Below, piece after piece: positions 9,623 through 18,541 of a stretch of DNA of 35,991 bases. A program made the position numbers and the translations under genes. Location of the stretch: the NCBI GenBank assembly GCA_017992885.1, contig JAGONT010000022.1, positions 1 through 35,991 on the forward strand, written 5' to 3'. Position 1 is the first letter of the stretch; each line of letters begins with the position of its first letter. A model generated the notes under the pieces. The model was not told where the DNA came from, searched no databases, and was given only the letters and a program-made list of their open reading frames with translations. Origin of the DNA: Alphaproteobacteria bacterium (lineage in GTDB: Bacteria > Pseudomonadota > Alphaproteobacteria > UBA9655).

Positions 9623-9980
9623 AGAAAGACTCCCTATAGATTTTTATATGATTAACTTTTTAGCTTTTTAAAAGTAAAGTCAAGAAAAAACATGAGCTAC
9701 TTAAAAAATTTACCATAGAAGAGGCTTTATGCAAAGTTTTTGCTCTGCTTTTGTTATGTTAGAAAGAGCAAAAATTAGAGTAAAAACTTTTTAGGCCTAT
9801 GCGCTTGACCCACGTTTTTGAAAAATATTATTTTGAAGTGTGGAGAACTATCTTATAAATAAAATTGCTGGAATTCGAAAATGGGTTTTCCACCGAAGAG
9901 GCATGTTGTAATTACCTCATTCACCTTTGTTGGGCAGGTGGATTTCGATGTTAGCGCTGTGATTATAAAATAAGGCATAA
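9623..9980. other. Intergenic stretch with overlapping inverted repeats
   Basis: No gene. AAAGTTTTTGCTCT (9733-9746) can pair with AGAGCAAAAA (9765-9774, 10 bases perfect) or with AGAGTAAAAACTTT (9777-9790, 13 of 14). These are two mutually exclusive hairpins followed by TTTTT. Confidence 0.4.
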
Positions 9981-10154
9981 TCTATAAATCATAATAAACT
10001 CTATTGTGATGACATATGTAGTTATGAAACCTCACTCACTGCAGATACAATATTTCAGGACACTAAAAAGCCGCTTCATCTTTGGTTCCGCGCGATGTGG
10101 TACATTCCACCTATTCTTCTAAAAAAGAAAAATGCTCCCTGTAAAGTTTTTTAA
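9981..10154 (+). pseudogene. IS1595-type transposase remnant
   Basis: A plus-strand frame reads …YETSLTADTIFQDTKKPLHLWFRAMWYI…, which corresponds to the end of the zinc ribbon and the start of the catalytic domain in IS1595/ISXO2 transposases (xxTSLTAGTIFHxTKxPLxxWFxAM). Upstream is a stop at 9978-9980. Downstream the match ends in a short unrelated tail and a stop at 10152-10154, next to the end of the IS5-type relic. It is a different portion from the remnant at 4421-4640. Confidence 0.55.
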
Positions 10155-10156
10155 GA

Positions 10157-10800
10157 AAGCTGGACACCTCGAAGAACACATATTTTTGAGCAGGTTTGAG
10201 GAGGGGAATCAAAAAAACGAGCCTCTTTAGCAAAAACAGAGGAGCCCAAAAATATATTTTTTGGTTTTTTTAGGGCTTAGACGGGGAATTTAAGGAGATT
10301 TAGATCATTTTAGGCAGACTTATCCTGAACAAGCCATTTTTGTTTCCCAAAAGACGAGCCTTTTCATGTTATAGACGATATTTGCAAGAGCAATTTTAAC
10401 AATTGCTCGCTTGAGTCCGATCGTTCTAATAAAGATTCTCATTTGTTCCTTTTGAACAGCAAAAACATGTTCTACCTTTGCCCGTACTTTAGATTTTTTG
10501 CTATTCGCTTTAAGAGTACGAATAGGCATAAGTTTACCCTTTGGTTTTTTCCGATGAAGTTTGGAGACAAACCCATTGTTTTGAAGAAGCTGCTCATTTT
10601 CTTCGCACCGGTAGGCTGTGTCACCCCAGATATCTCGTGACTACACTATCTAATGGATCTCCAAACTTTGAGAGAGTCTCTAGACGTCTTTCCATATCAA
10701 AAAGTCTAGGTTGAACCATAAACTCCTCCGTTCGCTTATTATCTAAGAATTATATCACTTCCTTTAAACTTTTTTCGCGGTTTTTAGAGGTGCCCAGCTT
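10157..10800. mobile_element. IS5-family element, internally deleted relic
   Basis: Inverted repeats of 21 bases with 18 matches, AAGCTGGACACCTCGAAGAAC at 10157-10177 and its counterpart at 10780-10800, bracket the transposase remnant. At 644 bp it is roughly half the usual size of this family. No target duplication could be read with confidence. Confidence 0.65.
10320..10719 (-). pseudogene. IS5-family transposase, internally deleted
   Basis: The start ATG at 10719 follows GGAGGAG and gives MVQPRLFDMERRLETLSKFG, the typical N-terminus. After about 30 residues the frame stops near 10627. In the next frame WGDTAYRCEENEQLLQNNGF continues into LHRKKPKGK, RAKVEHVFAVQKEQM and TIGLKRAIVKIALANIVYN, ending at 10320. 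The central region with the first Asp residues is missing. The junction carries the 25-base motif also found at 7041-7065, suggesting that another IS inserted here and left its end behind. The gene is non-functional. Confidence 0.75.
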
Positions 10801-10950
10801 GTATTTGAGTGTGGTTGTCTTATCCTGTTTAAAAAAAGTTGCTAATTAATATTTGACCCACTAAAAATTTATCATATTCTATAAATGCTAAAAAGTTCTT
10901 GTCAGAGTTTGGGGTAAGGAAATTTTCGCTGAAAGTGAGATAAAGTATCG

Positions 10951-12612
10951 ATGGCTAAATGTCAGATATCACAAATACGTAGAAAATTTTTTAATTTTAT
11001 GAAGCTTTACTTTATGCTATACTTTTTTAGCGTCTTTTATATTAATAATGCTTTTGCAATGCTTCACGAAGACGCTAGTTTGTCCGATGATTCTGTTCAT
11101 CACACTGTAAAAACCAAGAAAAATGAACCTCCCAACGTAGAGTTAATTACCTTTGCATTACTGGCAGACGAAGAAGAAGAAAGTCTCCTTTATTCTTTTA
11201 TCGAGAAATACCTTGTCCAACGTAATAACATTCCAGAATCAACACTAAAGAAAGCTCTACGTTCCGGCGGTAAGGGTGTAGGGGTTGTGTTTGGTAGTTT
11301 AGCAGGTGTACCTTATTTTGAAGTGGGAAAAACAGCAGGAGGACAAAACGAAGTAATAGCTTGGGGAACAGCTATCGCCACGACTCTAACCGTATCTGGA
11401 ACAGGATCTTGGTCTTATTTTAATTTACTGAAAGGGTTAGATCCCCAATCTCTTGAAGAAAAGAATCTTTTACAAAAAACAAGGCTAATTATTCCGGCTC
11501 ATGTTGCATCACATGCGCTTGGGCTAGTTAGTGCTGTCCCAACTGCTTATCTTGCTGCCAGGTTCAATACCAAAAAATGGCTCGCTGTTATAAGTTATGG
11601 GCTAGAGTATAGCCTTAAAACGAATGGATTTCTTACCCTTTTTACAAACATTCTTCCGAAAGAAGATCAAGTTCAGAATTCCTTATTAACAGGAGCTCAA
11701 GTACCAAAAAAGTTTTCTTTTTCAGAAATTCAACCGCTTTTAGCAAATCACCTTTTGAAAAAAACGATTCCTTCTATTATTGCCATGCAAAACGAGGAGA
11801 GAGATCAGCTTATTTCACTACTTTATCAGGAAGATAACCTAACAGTAGAAAACTATCTTAACTCTTTATTAAGTCTTTCTCCTGTGAACCAAGCTCTTCA
11901 AGAAACACCTGATACATGGAAAAAAAGCTACCCTAGAACGGCCTTTGTAGGCGTTCTCAGTATTTCGGCTTTAATCAATGTAGTTCATAATTTTCACTGT
12001 GCTTATGGGGCATGGCGTATGCTCTATGATTACCCACCTTTCATTGTTCCCATGGCGGCCTTGAGTATTGTGCCTACATTTATTCTTGAGCTTCACGCCA
12101 CTAATAAAACAGGACATGCATTCTACGACTCAGCCATTGATTGTATGGCTGGTACGTCTTCTCCTACATTAGCGCAGTCACTTTATCCTAAGTTTATGAA
12201 GGCATTGCCTGTTGTTTGTCTATCTTTAGCAGGAGTAACGGCTTACGTTGGTCGATATATGGTTTTAGAGGTTTTACACGACATCCTTCCTCATGAGTAT
12301 AGTTTATTCTTTTCGGTGGGAGGTGTTCTTGGCCCATTTCTCTTTGCGTCTTACACGAATTATTCTTTAATCCAAGATCTTGTCTTAAGTTATACGCGGT
12401 CATATGGGGAAGTACATCAAAAAAAATTAGCACTTCTTGTTCAAGATGTTGAAAAATTAGCCAAAGTCATTAGCCTTACAAAACCAGAAGAAATGCAAAA
12501 ATTTCTCATTAATAGAAATATACAAAACGCTGTGTCTCCACTAAATAAAAAAGAAGCAACAGAGTCAACTCCGCTAATAAAAAAACAGAGATTTAAATGC
12601 GGAATTATGTAA
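10951..12612 (+). CDS. Exported multi-spanning membrane protein, paralog 2 (unknown function)
   Basis: This 553-residue protein is a paralog of the one at 4997-6769 and has the same architecture: signal-like segment (about 17-36, ending NNAFA), then MLHED and an acidic linker, then LYSFIEKYLVQ, a Gly-rich core (GSLAGVPYFEVGKTAGGQNE; GSWSYFNLLKGLDPQS) and several more hydrophobic segments. The last of these includes FSVGGVLGPFLFASYTNYSL. The first ATG at 10951 gives an N-terminus that aligns in length with the paralog; the Met at codon 17 (10999) would also give a good signal peptide. No conserved catalytic motif is visible. The linker and the last 30 residues diverge most, as expected if the membrane part is under constraint. 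The function is unknown. Confidence 0.75.
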   Translation: MAKCQISQIRRKFFNFMKLYFMLYFFSVFYINNAFAMLHEDASLSDDSVHHTVKTKKNEPPNVELITFALLADEEEESLLYSFIEKYLVQRNNIPESTLKKALRSGGKGVGVVFGSLAGVPYFEVGKTAGGQNEVIAWGTAIATTLTVSGTGSWSYFNLLKGLDPQSLEEKNLLQKTRLIIPAHVASHALGLVSAVPTAYLAARFNTKKWLAVISYGLEYSLKTNGFLTLFTNILPKEDQVQNSLLTGAQVPKKFSFSEIQPLLANHLLKKTIPSIIAMQNEERDQLISLLYQEDNLTVENYLNSLLSLSPVNQALQETPDTWKKSYPRTAFVGVLSISALINVVHNFHCAYGAWRMLYDYPPFIVPMAALSIVPTFILELHATNKTGHAFYDSAIDCMAGTSSPTLAQSLYPKFMKALPVVCLSLAGVTAYVGRYMVLEVLHDILPHEYSLFFSVGGVLGPFLFASYTNYSLIQDLVLSYTRSYGEVHQKKLALLVQDVEKLAKVISLTKPEEMQKFLINRNIQNAVSPLNKKEATESTPLIKKQRFKCGIM

Positions 12613-12659
12613 AATTCTTTTTCTTTAATTTTTCTCCAATAATAAATGATAAGGCAGAG

Positions 12660-13520
12660 TTACTTCACTCCTATTCCAAAGGGAATAAACAATTCTTTCC
12701 CCTTAATTTTAACTTGAACCCAAATCTTCCAGAAGCCTGGCTTATTGGGCTCAACATGGAACTCAAGTTCCGGACCTCCCCTATCTGAATTTTTTGTAGG
12801 TTCAGCTCCCATGGGATGTACATGGGCAATCGTCTTAAAATCTTCATTGATCGCTACGATATGTGCAAACGCTCCCATTATAGGTTCAAGTTGAGTAAAA
12901 GGAGAACCGTGCGAATCTTTAATAAAAATTTTTCCCATCGCAGGTTTTCCGTGTATAAGCTCCAAGGAGTCAAATGAAAGGCTAAAATGAATTTTATTTA
13001 CTTTTTCCCCAATACTATAAGTGGAGTTAAGAGTTTTATCTACTTTTTGAGGATCTTTTGAGAGACCTCCAAGGTTATCCATAATATATTCTTGGTGGTT
13101 TGTACAAAGAGGAGTCAAATCAACCCAAACCTTATATTGACCTGTTTCCTTCGGAGTCCATTCAAACTGATAGATACCAGGCTTGTGGGTAGGGAGAGGG
13201 TGGATATGTTGATAATCGGTCAAAGTCTGATCAAAAATAAGCAGATGTATTTTCTCTCCGTGTGTTTCTTTAATTCCTGAAGGGAGTAAAAGTTTATTAT
13301 CTTTTTTTGAAATAAGTTTAAGTTCAGTGCGCGTTTTTTTATCTTTTATGAGAGGTTCCTTAAGAAATATTTCTGCTGTGATAGCACTGTTACCAACTTC
13401 GGAAGCTTTCGTTTCACACTTACGTGTAATCTTCTCTAAAGCTGTAGCTGGCAAGCTGCTTATAAATGAGAAAGCGAGAATATTACAGCTTATAACATTT
13501 AAGAATATCTTATTATCCAT
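12660..13520 (-). CDS. Exported protein with two HxHP-containing beta-sandwich repeats (YtkA/FixH-like)
   Basis: The 286-residue product has a signal peptide (about 1-27, ending PATA). The mature part holds two similar halves. The first has IHLLIFDQTLTDYQHIHPLP followed by GIYQFEWTPKETGQYKVWVD (about 91-140). The second has GAFAHIVAINEDFKTIAHVH, then the sequence PMG, and later GPELEFHVEPNKPGFWKIWV (about 215-270). A His-x-His-Pro motif in each half could bind metal. Such domains occur in periplasmic proteins linked to copper and other metals, so a link with the RND efflux operon 6 kb away is possible but unproven. It faces the membrane paralog tail to tail with a gap of 47 bases. No strong ribosome binding site is visible. 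Confidence 0.6.
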   Translation of the reverse strand: MDNKIFLNVISCNILAFSFISSLPATALEKITRKCETKASEVGNSAITAEIFLKEPLIKDKKTRTELKLISKKDNKLLLPSGIKETHGEKIHLLIFDQTLTDYQHIHPLPTHKPGIYQFEWTPKETGQYKVWVDLTPLCTNHQEYIMDNLGGLSKDPQKVDKTLNSTYSIGEKVNKIHFSLSFDSLELIHGKPAMGKIFIKDSHGSPFTQLEPIMGAFAHIVAINEDFKTIAHVHPMGAEPTKNSDRGGPELEFHVEPNKPGFWKIWVQVKIKGKELFIPFGIGVK

Positions 13521-14135
13521 CTGTATTGATTTCTAAAGCAGTATTTTTACGCTTATCATGCTGCCGTTTTCTCTATTTTTCAACATGAAAATGAAGAGCA
13601 GGGATTAACCGTGATTATGAGTAACAACGTTGATAGAAAAAGTCCGCCTACTTTGCTAATGGACATTACGATTTTTTACCAACAAGTTATGAAGATTCAC
13701 TCTTCAAAAATCCATGGAAGCCTAATACCTAATAAATCAACACGCCCTCCTCATACTTTTAGATAGTCTCCCAAAGCTTTCTATAAGCGATTGCATTGTC
13801 GTATTAAAGTGTGCACTTCATAAATGCAGCAGGAATTTTTAGACCTGGCAACCATTATCGGGAACAAAGATACTGGGTAAGATGATACTTTTGTGCACCT
13901 GTTGGCAATGTCATCAATGACCCAATTCTCAACCATACTGAAAATGAACCTACCGACAATCGCCAGTACTCGTTCAATTTATTTCATGCCCCTATTTAAT
14001 TACGTGTGAGGCTCCAAAAAGTACTTAACAAACTGTTTATCTTACAATTAAAATTTTAGAATTTATAATAATATTATTTATTATTTTTATTGGTCTTGTA
14101 GGCTTCTCCTACTGCAAACCTAGGAAGCTGGTGCT
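13521..14135. other. 600-base stretch without a recognised gene
   Basis: Stops occur in all frames. Parts of 13700-14000 have a higher GC content than typical spacer and may be a degraded gene or IS, but no protein motif could be recognised. The right end (14040-14100) is very AT-rich. Confidence 0.3.
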
Positions 14136-14594
14136 CTATATATAGTCTTTCAATACTCCAAGCTCTTCCTCTAGGAATACAACAATCTTACTGCGTTGCT
14201 CAGTCTCTTGCTCGATGTACCCTTGGCCGTGTATTGAGTCGAAGAACCACTTTTTTGCTCTGGCGCCCCATGGGGCGTTAGCAGCACTCGCTTCCTCGAT
14301 AAGTTTCTGCCCAGCATTGGCTCTTTTGACTGCGGTTTCTAGCTGTTGAACGAGTGTTTCATTCATCTCTTTAATAGCTCTTTTGCTAGCCTCTTCTATA
14401 GGGCACCCAAGGCGCTCCTCGATACGATTTTTAGCGATTATGGCATTTTCAGTATTTGAGTTTTTTTTGGGGAGGTGGTGTTCGATCTGATCATCCTCCT
14501 CATGATCCATAGCCCTTGCTTCAATAGATAGTAAGCTTAAACCTAATCCTAACAAGCTCGCCCTAATGATGTTCTTATGATACCTTCTTCGCAT
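14136..14594 (-). CDS. Small exported acidic helical protein (unknown)
   Basis: A 152-residue protein with a strongly basic start (MRRRYHK), a hydrophobic signal core and the cleavage-type end SIEARA, followed by MDHEEDD. The mature part (about 124 residues) is predicted mainly helical from its composition, with an amphipathic stretch RIEERLGCPIEEASKRAIKE, an Ala-rich turn near NAPWGARAKKWFFDS and an acidic C-terminus. RBS GAGGAG lies about 8 bases before the ATG. I recognise no family. The signal peptide and the Met after the cleavage site tie it to the other exported proteins here. Confidence 0.65.
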   Translation of the reverse strand: MRRRYHKNIIRASLLGLGLSLLSIEARAMDHEEDDQIEHHLPKKNSNTENAIIAKNRIEERLGCPIEEASKRAIKEMNETLVQQLETAVKRANAGQKLIEEASAANAPWGARAKKWFFDSIHGQGYIEQETEQRSKIVVFLEEELGVLKDYI

Positions 14595-14935
14595 CGGTTT
14601 CTCCTCTTTTTGTTTAATGAGTTATTTTTGTTAGTCCTATCCCTCCCTAAGCCCATATGCCTCTAAAGCTAGATCCATAAAAGAGCTTCAAACGATGTCT
14701 TTCTACCGGTTTGGTGTCCTGATTACATGTAAGATTAACAAAAAGCTATCAACTGTCAAGATACACTTAGTGTAGGTTCATGTTGAATCTTTCTCTTGTT
14801 TTTTCACTCCTCTCTGTCCAGCCACCAAATTAAGAACTAGCAAAAGAAAGGTGTGTTACTTGTAGAAACCGCCCAGCTATCAGTACTTTTCGCCTTGTGA
14901 TTTCTTACAGTGAATCCTTTATAATTTCTGAGGAT

Positions 14936-15061
14936 ATGCTTGCTTTAAGGGAACAGCTTGTTACGACGTTAAAGGAATGGAGCTTACCTGTTAAAGTTTG
15001 GCATGCCGAAGATTTGATTATGGGGATTGAGGAGCTTCCCAACCCAACAGAACCGGTCTAA
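14936..15061 (+). CDS. Possible small ORF or gene remnant (41 aa)
   Basis: ATG at 14936 gives 41 residues (…LREQLVTTLKEWSLPVKVWH… ending NPTEPV), and the frame is open without a start back to about 14835. The composition looks protein-like, so it may be the tail of a lost gene. No family recognised and only a weak ribosome binding site (TGAGGAT). The rest of the 14595-15204 gap shows nothing except the promoter at 15155-15183. Confidence 0.25.
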   Translation: MLALREQLVTTLKEWSLPVKVWHAEDLIMGIEELPNPTEPV

Positions 15062-15154
15062 AAGTAGAAAATTTCCTAGAAGTTAATCTGTAAGATTTTA
15101 AATCTCATGAACCTTCATTTTGGGGGAAATAATAGTCTAAAACTCTTGACTCTT

Positions 15155-15183
15155 TTTACAAAAAATATCTAAAATTTTATAAT
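15155..15183 (+). promoter_or_regulatory. Strong candidate sigma-70 promoter
   Basis: TTTACA (15155-15160), 17-base spacer, perfect TATAAT (15178-15183). This places the transcription start about 15 bases before the ATG at 15205, leaving a short leader that contains AGGA (about 15196-15199). An overlapping alternative is TTGACT (15146-15151) with 18 bases to TAAAAT (15170-15175). Confidence 0.6.
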
Positions 15184-15204
15184 AAAAAAGCATATAGGAT
15201 AAAA

Positions 15205-15684
15205 ATGACTCTTACAAACATCCTACTAACGTTCATAGTAATAATGTTGGTTTCTACACCACCAACTTTTTCTATGGAAAAGGTTTTTAAAGATACATCT
15301 TCTTCGCCGGCTGTTGTTTATATAAAACAAGAGGATGACGAAAGAACTCCCATCATTAGAAAAGAAAATAAAAAGAAAAAATATTGTAAAGACTGCGATA
15401 TGGAATATTGGGGATTTGTCCATTGGTTAGGATTAGCCAGAGAATATTTTGCCCAAGGCCAGAAAGATGATGCTGTAGATCGCTACCTCTCTGTCTGCTG
15501 TTGTCCTTTTACGGCGGGTGGGTGGCTGATAGCTCTGCCTTTTTCTTGCCTTGCTTGTTGCTGTTGTTGTCCAAGCTTGATAGATGACTGTAAAAAAGAT
15601 TTTGAGCAACAACGGATGAAGAGAATAAGAAATAAAGCGAGCTTGTATCAAATTGTATTAACAACAGAGAAAACACTTAACTAA
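15205..15684 (+). CDS. Small exported Cys-rich protein (unknown)
   Basis: 159 residues: a signal peptide (about 1-23, ending PPTFS), then MEKVFKDTSSS, a Lys-rich stretch, a possible metal-binding pair YCKDCDMEYWG, a helical segment and a hydrophobic patch dense in cysteine (SVCCCPFTAGGWLIALPF, then SCLACCCCCPSL). The end is basic and helical. Runs of Cys next to a hydrophobic segment resemble sites that become palmitoylated when a protein reaches a eukaryotic cell, or an oxidised Cys cluster; both are speculation. The promoter at 15155-15183 and AGGA before the ATG support expression. I do not recognise a family. Confidence 0.65.
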   Translation: MTLTNILLTFIVIMLVSTPPTFSMEKVFKDTSSSPAVVYIKQEDDERTPIIRKENKKKKYCKDCDMEYWGFVHWLGLAREYFAQGQKDDAVDRYLSVCCCPFTAGGWLIALPFSCLACCCCCPSLIDDCKKDFEQQRMKRIRNKASLYQIVLTTEKTLN

Positions 15685-16079
15685 AATGATGCTTTTACTT
15701 TTTTGTTTTTTTATCCTTGACAAGATAATATACCAGAACTACGGATATTGTTCTACAAATCTTTAACTTTTTGAAAACACCGGAAAAAAGACCAAAAAAC
15801 TTAGAACTAGCAGGATTTCAGTCAGGTGATTTTTAGGGCTATTGGGGAGAGCTAGTCACAAGTTGATGATGGGTTATATTAAGGGGAAGGTATTTTATCA
15901 ATGGCGATGGGTTTCCCGACTTTCAAAAGTTGAGATCAAAGATATATTTTTGCAACTATTTTTATGCTATTTTAAATAGCCTTTTCTATGGATTGTAAGA
16001 ATTATTGGAGATCTCTAATTTTTTAAATAATAATAGGTAATATCGTAAGCCTGATAAAAACAAGTTAATATAGTATGAT
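15685..16079. other. Intergenic stretch upstream of photolyase
   Basis: No gene seen. It holds a hairpin, GCTATTT-t-AAATAGC (15966-15980), followed by CCTTTTCT, which could end transcription weakly. No clear promoter or ribosome binding site before the photolyase ATG. Confidence 0.35.
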
Positions 16080-17513
16080 ATGATGAATAAAAGAGAATCT
16101 CCGGCTATTATCTGGTTTCGTAGGGATTTAAGGCTATGTGATAACCCCGCTCTAACTCAAGGTGCTGAGTTTCCCATCATCCCTCTTTTTATTTGGGATG
16201 ATGAGGATCCTTATAACCCTGGAGGCGCTTCTCAATGGTGGCTTTATAAAAGTTTAATTTCTTTGCAAAAGTCATTAAATGCCTATGGACTAAAACTCGT
16301 CTTAAGGCGGGGAAACCCATTAAAAATTCTTAAAGAAATAATCGCTGTTCACAATGTATCTGCACTTTATTGGAATCGTTGTTATGAACCTTATGCTATA
16401 CAGCGAGATAAAAAAATTAAGGATTTTTTTAAGTCCCTCATAAAATGTCAAAGTTTTAACGCTTCCCTCCTTACTGAACCATGGACACTCAAAACCCAAG
16501 CCGGTACTTCCTATCAAGTTTTTACACCTTTCTGGAAGGCATTAAAAGCTTTAGGGGGTTTTCCTACTCCTTTACCCGTTCCAAAAAACCTTCAAGGATA
16601 TAAGGAAGTTATCTTCTCTGATGATTTAGAAAGTTGGGCTCTACATCCTATGCACCCCGATTGGTCACATGGTTTGGAAAAAGAATGGATGCCAGGGGAA
16701 GAGGGAGCACAGGAGAACTTATCTTTTTTTCTAAATAATCTTCTGCAAGCCTATCACAAAAATCGCGATTTTCCAGACTTAAAGGCGACCTCAAAGCTAT
16801 CACCTCATCTTCATTGGGGGGAGATAAGCCCAACACAAATTTGGCACTCTATCTTTTGTAGTTATTTGGGGGAAGTTAATGATGATGGATGGGCTTTTCT
16901 AAGTGAAATTGCATGGCGTGAATTTTCTTATTATTTGCTTTATTATTTTCCTGAACTTCCTCAAAAATCTTTACATAAGAAATTCAATCAATTTCCTTGG
17001 AGCACGGACCAAAGCGCTCTTCATAAATGGCAAAAGGGCATGACAGGGTATCCTATCGTCGATGCAGGTATGCGCCAACTTTGGCATACAGGGTGGATGC
17101 ATAATAGGGTGAGAATGATCACTGCCTCGTTTCTTATTAAAGATTTGCTGATTTCCTGGCAAGAAGGAGCCTCATGGTTTTGGGATGCCTTGGTAGATGC
17201 GGATCTCGCTAATAACTCTGCAAGTTAGCAATGGGTTGCAGGTTGCGGAGCAGATGCTGCTCCTTATTTCCGTGTTTTTAACCCTGTAATTCAAGGACAA
17301 AAGTTTGATTCTCAAGGGAAGTATGTGCGTCACTGGGTTCCTGAGTTAGCTCTTCTTCCTGATAAATATATTCACAATCCATGGGGAGCCCCAGCAAATA
17401 TCCTGAAATCCACAGGAATTAAATTAGGTGATACGTATCCTTTTCCCCTTGTTGATCATGCAAAAGCCCGTCTTCGTGCACTTGAAGCTTTTGAATTTGC
17501 AAAAGCTCAGTAG
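16080..17513 (+). pseudogene. phrB: Deoxyribodipyrimidine photolyase, interrupted by an in-frame TAG
   Basis: The frame encodes a 477-residue class I CPD photolyase (usual family length about 450-480). The N-terminal antenna-binding domain begins IIWFRRDLRLCDNPAL. The C-terminal FAD domain has YDAGMRQL-type motifs (VDAGMRQLWHTGWMHNR) and WFWDALVDADLANNSAS. At 17226-17228 a TAG replaces the Trp codon expected in ANNSASWQWVAG. After it the same frame runs on undamaged through [36 protein letters not shown] and YPFPLVDH to the stop at 17511-17513. The lost Trp corresponds, by memory of the E. coli enzyme, to the FAD-proximal Trp382 of the electron-transfer chain. TAG is used as a normal stop elsewhere here (for example at 22055), so recoding is unlikely. 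The truncated product would lack the end of the flavin site. Confidence 0.85.
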
Positions 17514-17754
17514 AATAATCAAGTGGCGGCTTTTTCAGTATAATCTCTTTTGTTATTCATTTTGTTATTCTTCTTTTAAATTTTCTGACGATTGGAAATC
17601 AGAATTTTAAATGGAGGATCAAATCTTGTTAATAACGCATCATAGAGATTTTTTATTAACTCAATTGCTTATCGAATAGGTATACACGACTAAAACTCTC
17701 TTATTGACAGTCCAAGGAGAGAGGTAAGAATAGCGGAGTTTAGTTTTACATTAA

Positions 17755-18541
17755 AGACATCTAACTAAAGATAGACAAGCAGTCCCAAAAATAGTATAAA
17801 AAGATCATGGAGGTGAGCCATGATAAAGAACTGCTGCAAAAAATGTGGGTCAGAAAAATTTATTAAAAATGGGTTTGTAAGAGGGTTACAACGTTATCGA
17901 TGTCGAGAGTGTAGATGCAACTTCACATATACAAAAAGACGCGGGATTCATCCAGCTTTAAGAGCGCTTAGCATTGTTCTTTATGGGATGTGTGGAGTTT
18001 CTATGTATAAAATAGCTAAGCTATTGGGCGTAAGTGACGTTGCCGTTCTTAAGTGGATAAGGAAAGAAGCAAACTTAATTGAAGAGGTTCCTTCCCATGC
18101 CGAGAGCAAGATCGTTATGATTGATGAAATGTGGCATTTTGTGAATGGAAAAAAAAGAAAGTTTGGGTCTGGAGAGCCATTGACGGCGTATCACGTCGAC
18201 CTCTCGGATGGGAATTGGGCACTCGTGGCGATTCATGCTGCAAAAGGTTAATTGATCGAGTTGATGATGGAGAATGTGTATTTGTAACAGATGAATGAGC
18301 GGGTTTCTATCGATTTTTACCTGAAGATCGCCATTTTCCAGGCAAAGATCTAACCTTTCCAATTGAAGCTTCGAACAGCGACATTCGTAACCGCTTATCT
18401 CGGTTTATCCGAAGAACAAAGGCCTCAAGCAGAAGTCTTCATATGGTGCATGCCAGCTTGAAGCTCACCCACCATCTTCAACATGATTCTGTACTTCAGG
18501 CTTATCTTCACCCTCTGTTATCTATTTTTAGTTAGATGTCT
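17755..18541. mobile_element. IS1-family element
   Basis: Terminal repeats AGACATCTAACTAAAGATAG (17755-17774) and its complement at 18522-18541 agree at 19 of 20 positions. The 787-bp length fits the IS1 family. No convincing 8-9 base target duplication could be read; the flanks share only ATTAA with an offset. The right end runs into the next gene. Confidence 0.75.
17820..18535 (+). pseudogene. IS1-family transposase, frameshift plus stop
   Basis: The N-terminal part has a zinc ribbon (CKKCGSEKFIKNG … RYRCRECRCNF) and an HTH (VSMYKIAKLLGVSDVAVLKW). The first catalytic Asp is in MIDEMWHFV. One base is missing near 18160: the expected WVWRAIDGVSRRPLGWELGT continues in the next frame. There a TGA at 18296-18298 replaces the Trp of VTDEWAGFY, after which the frame continues with FPIEASNSDIRNRLSRFIRR to the stop at 18533-18535. 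GGAGGTGA lies just before the ATG. With two lesions the element cannot transpose by itself. Confidence 0.8.

Noticed and set aside
10443-10640. Plus-strand frame over the IS5-type relic
   Set aside because: It is the antisense of the transposase remnant on the minus strand.
17226-17228. TAG in photolyase read as an amino acid (recoding)
   Set aside because: Intact genes in the window end with TAG, and the position is normally Trp, which is not what known TAG recoding inserts.
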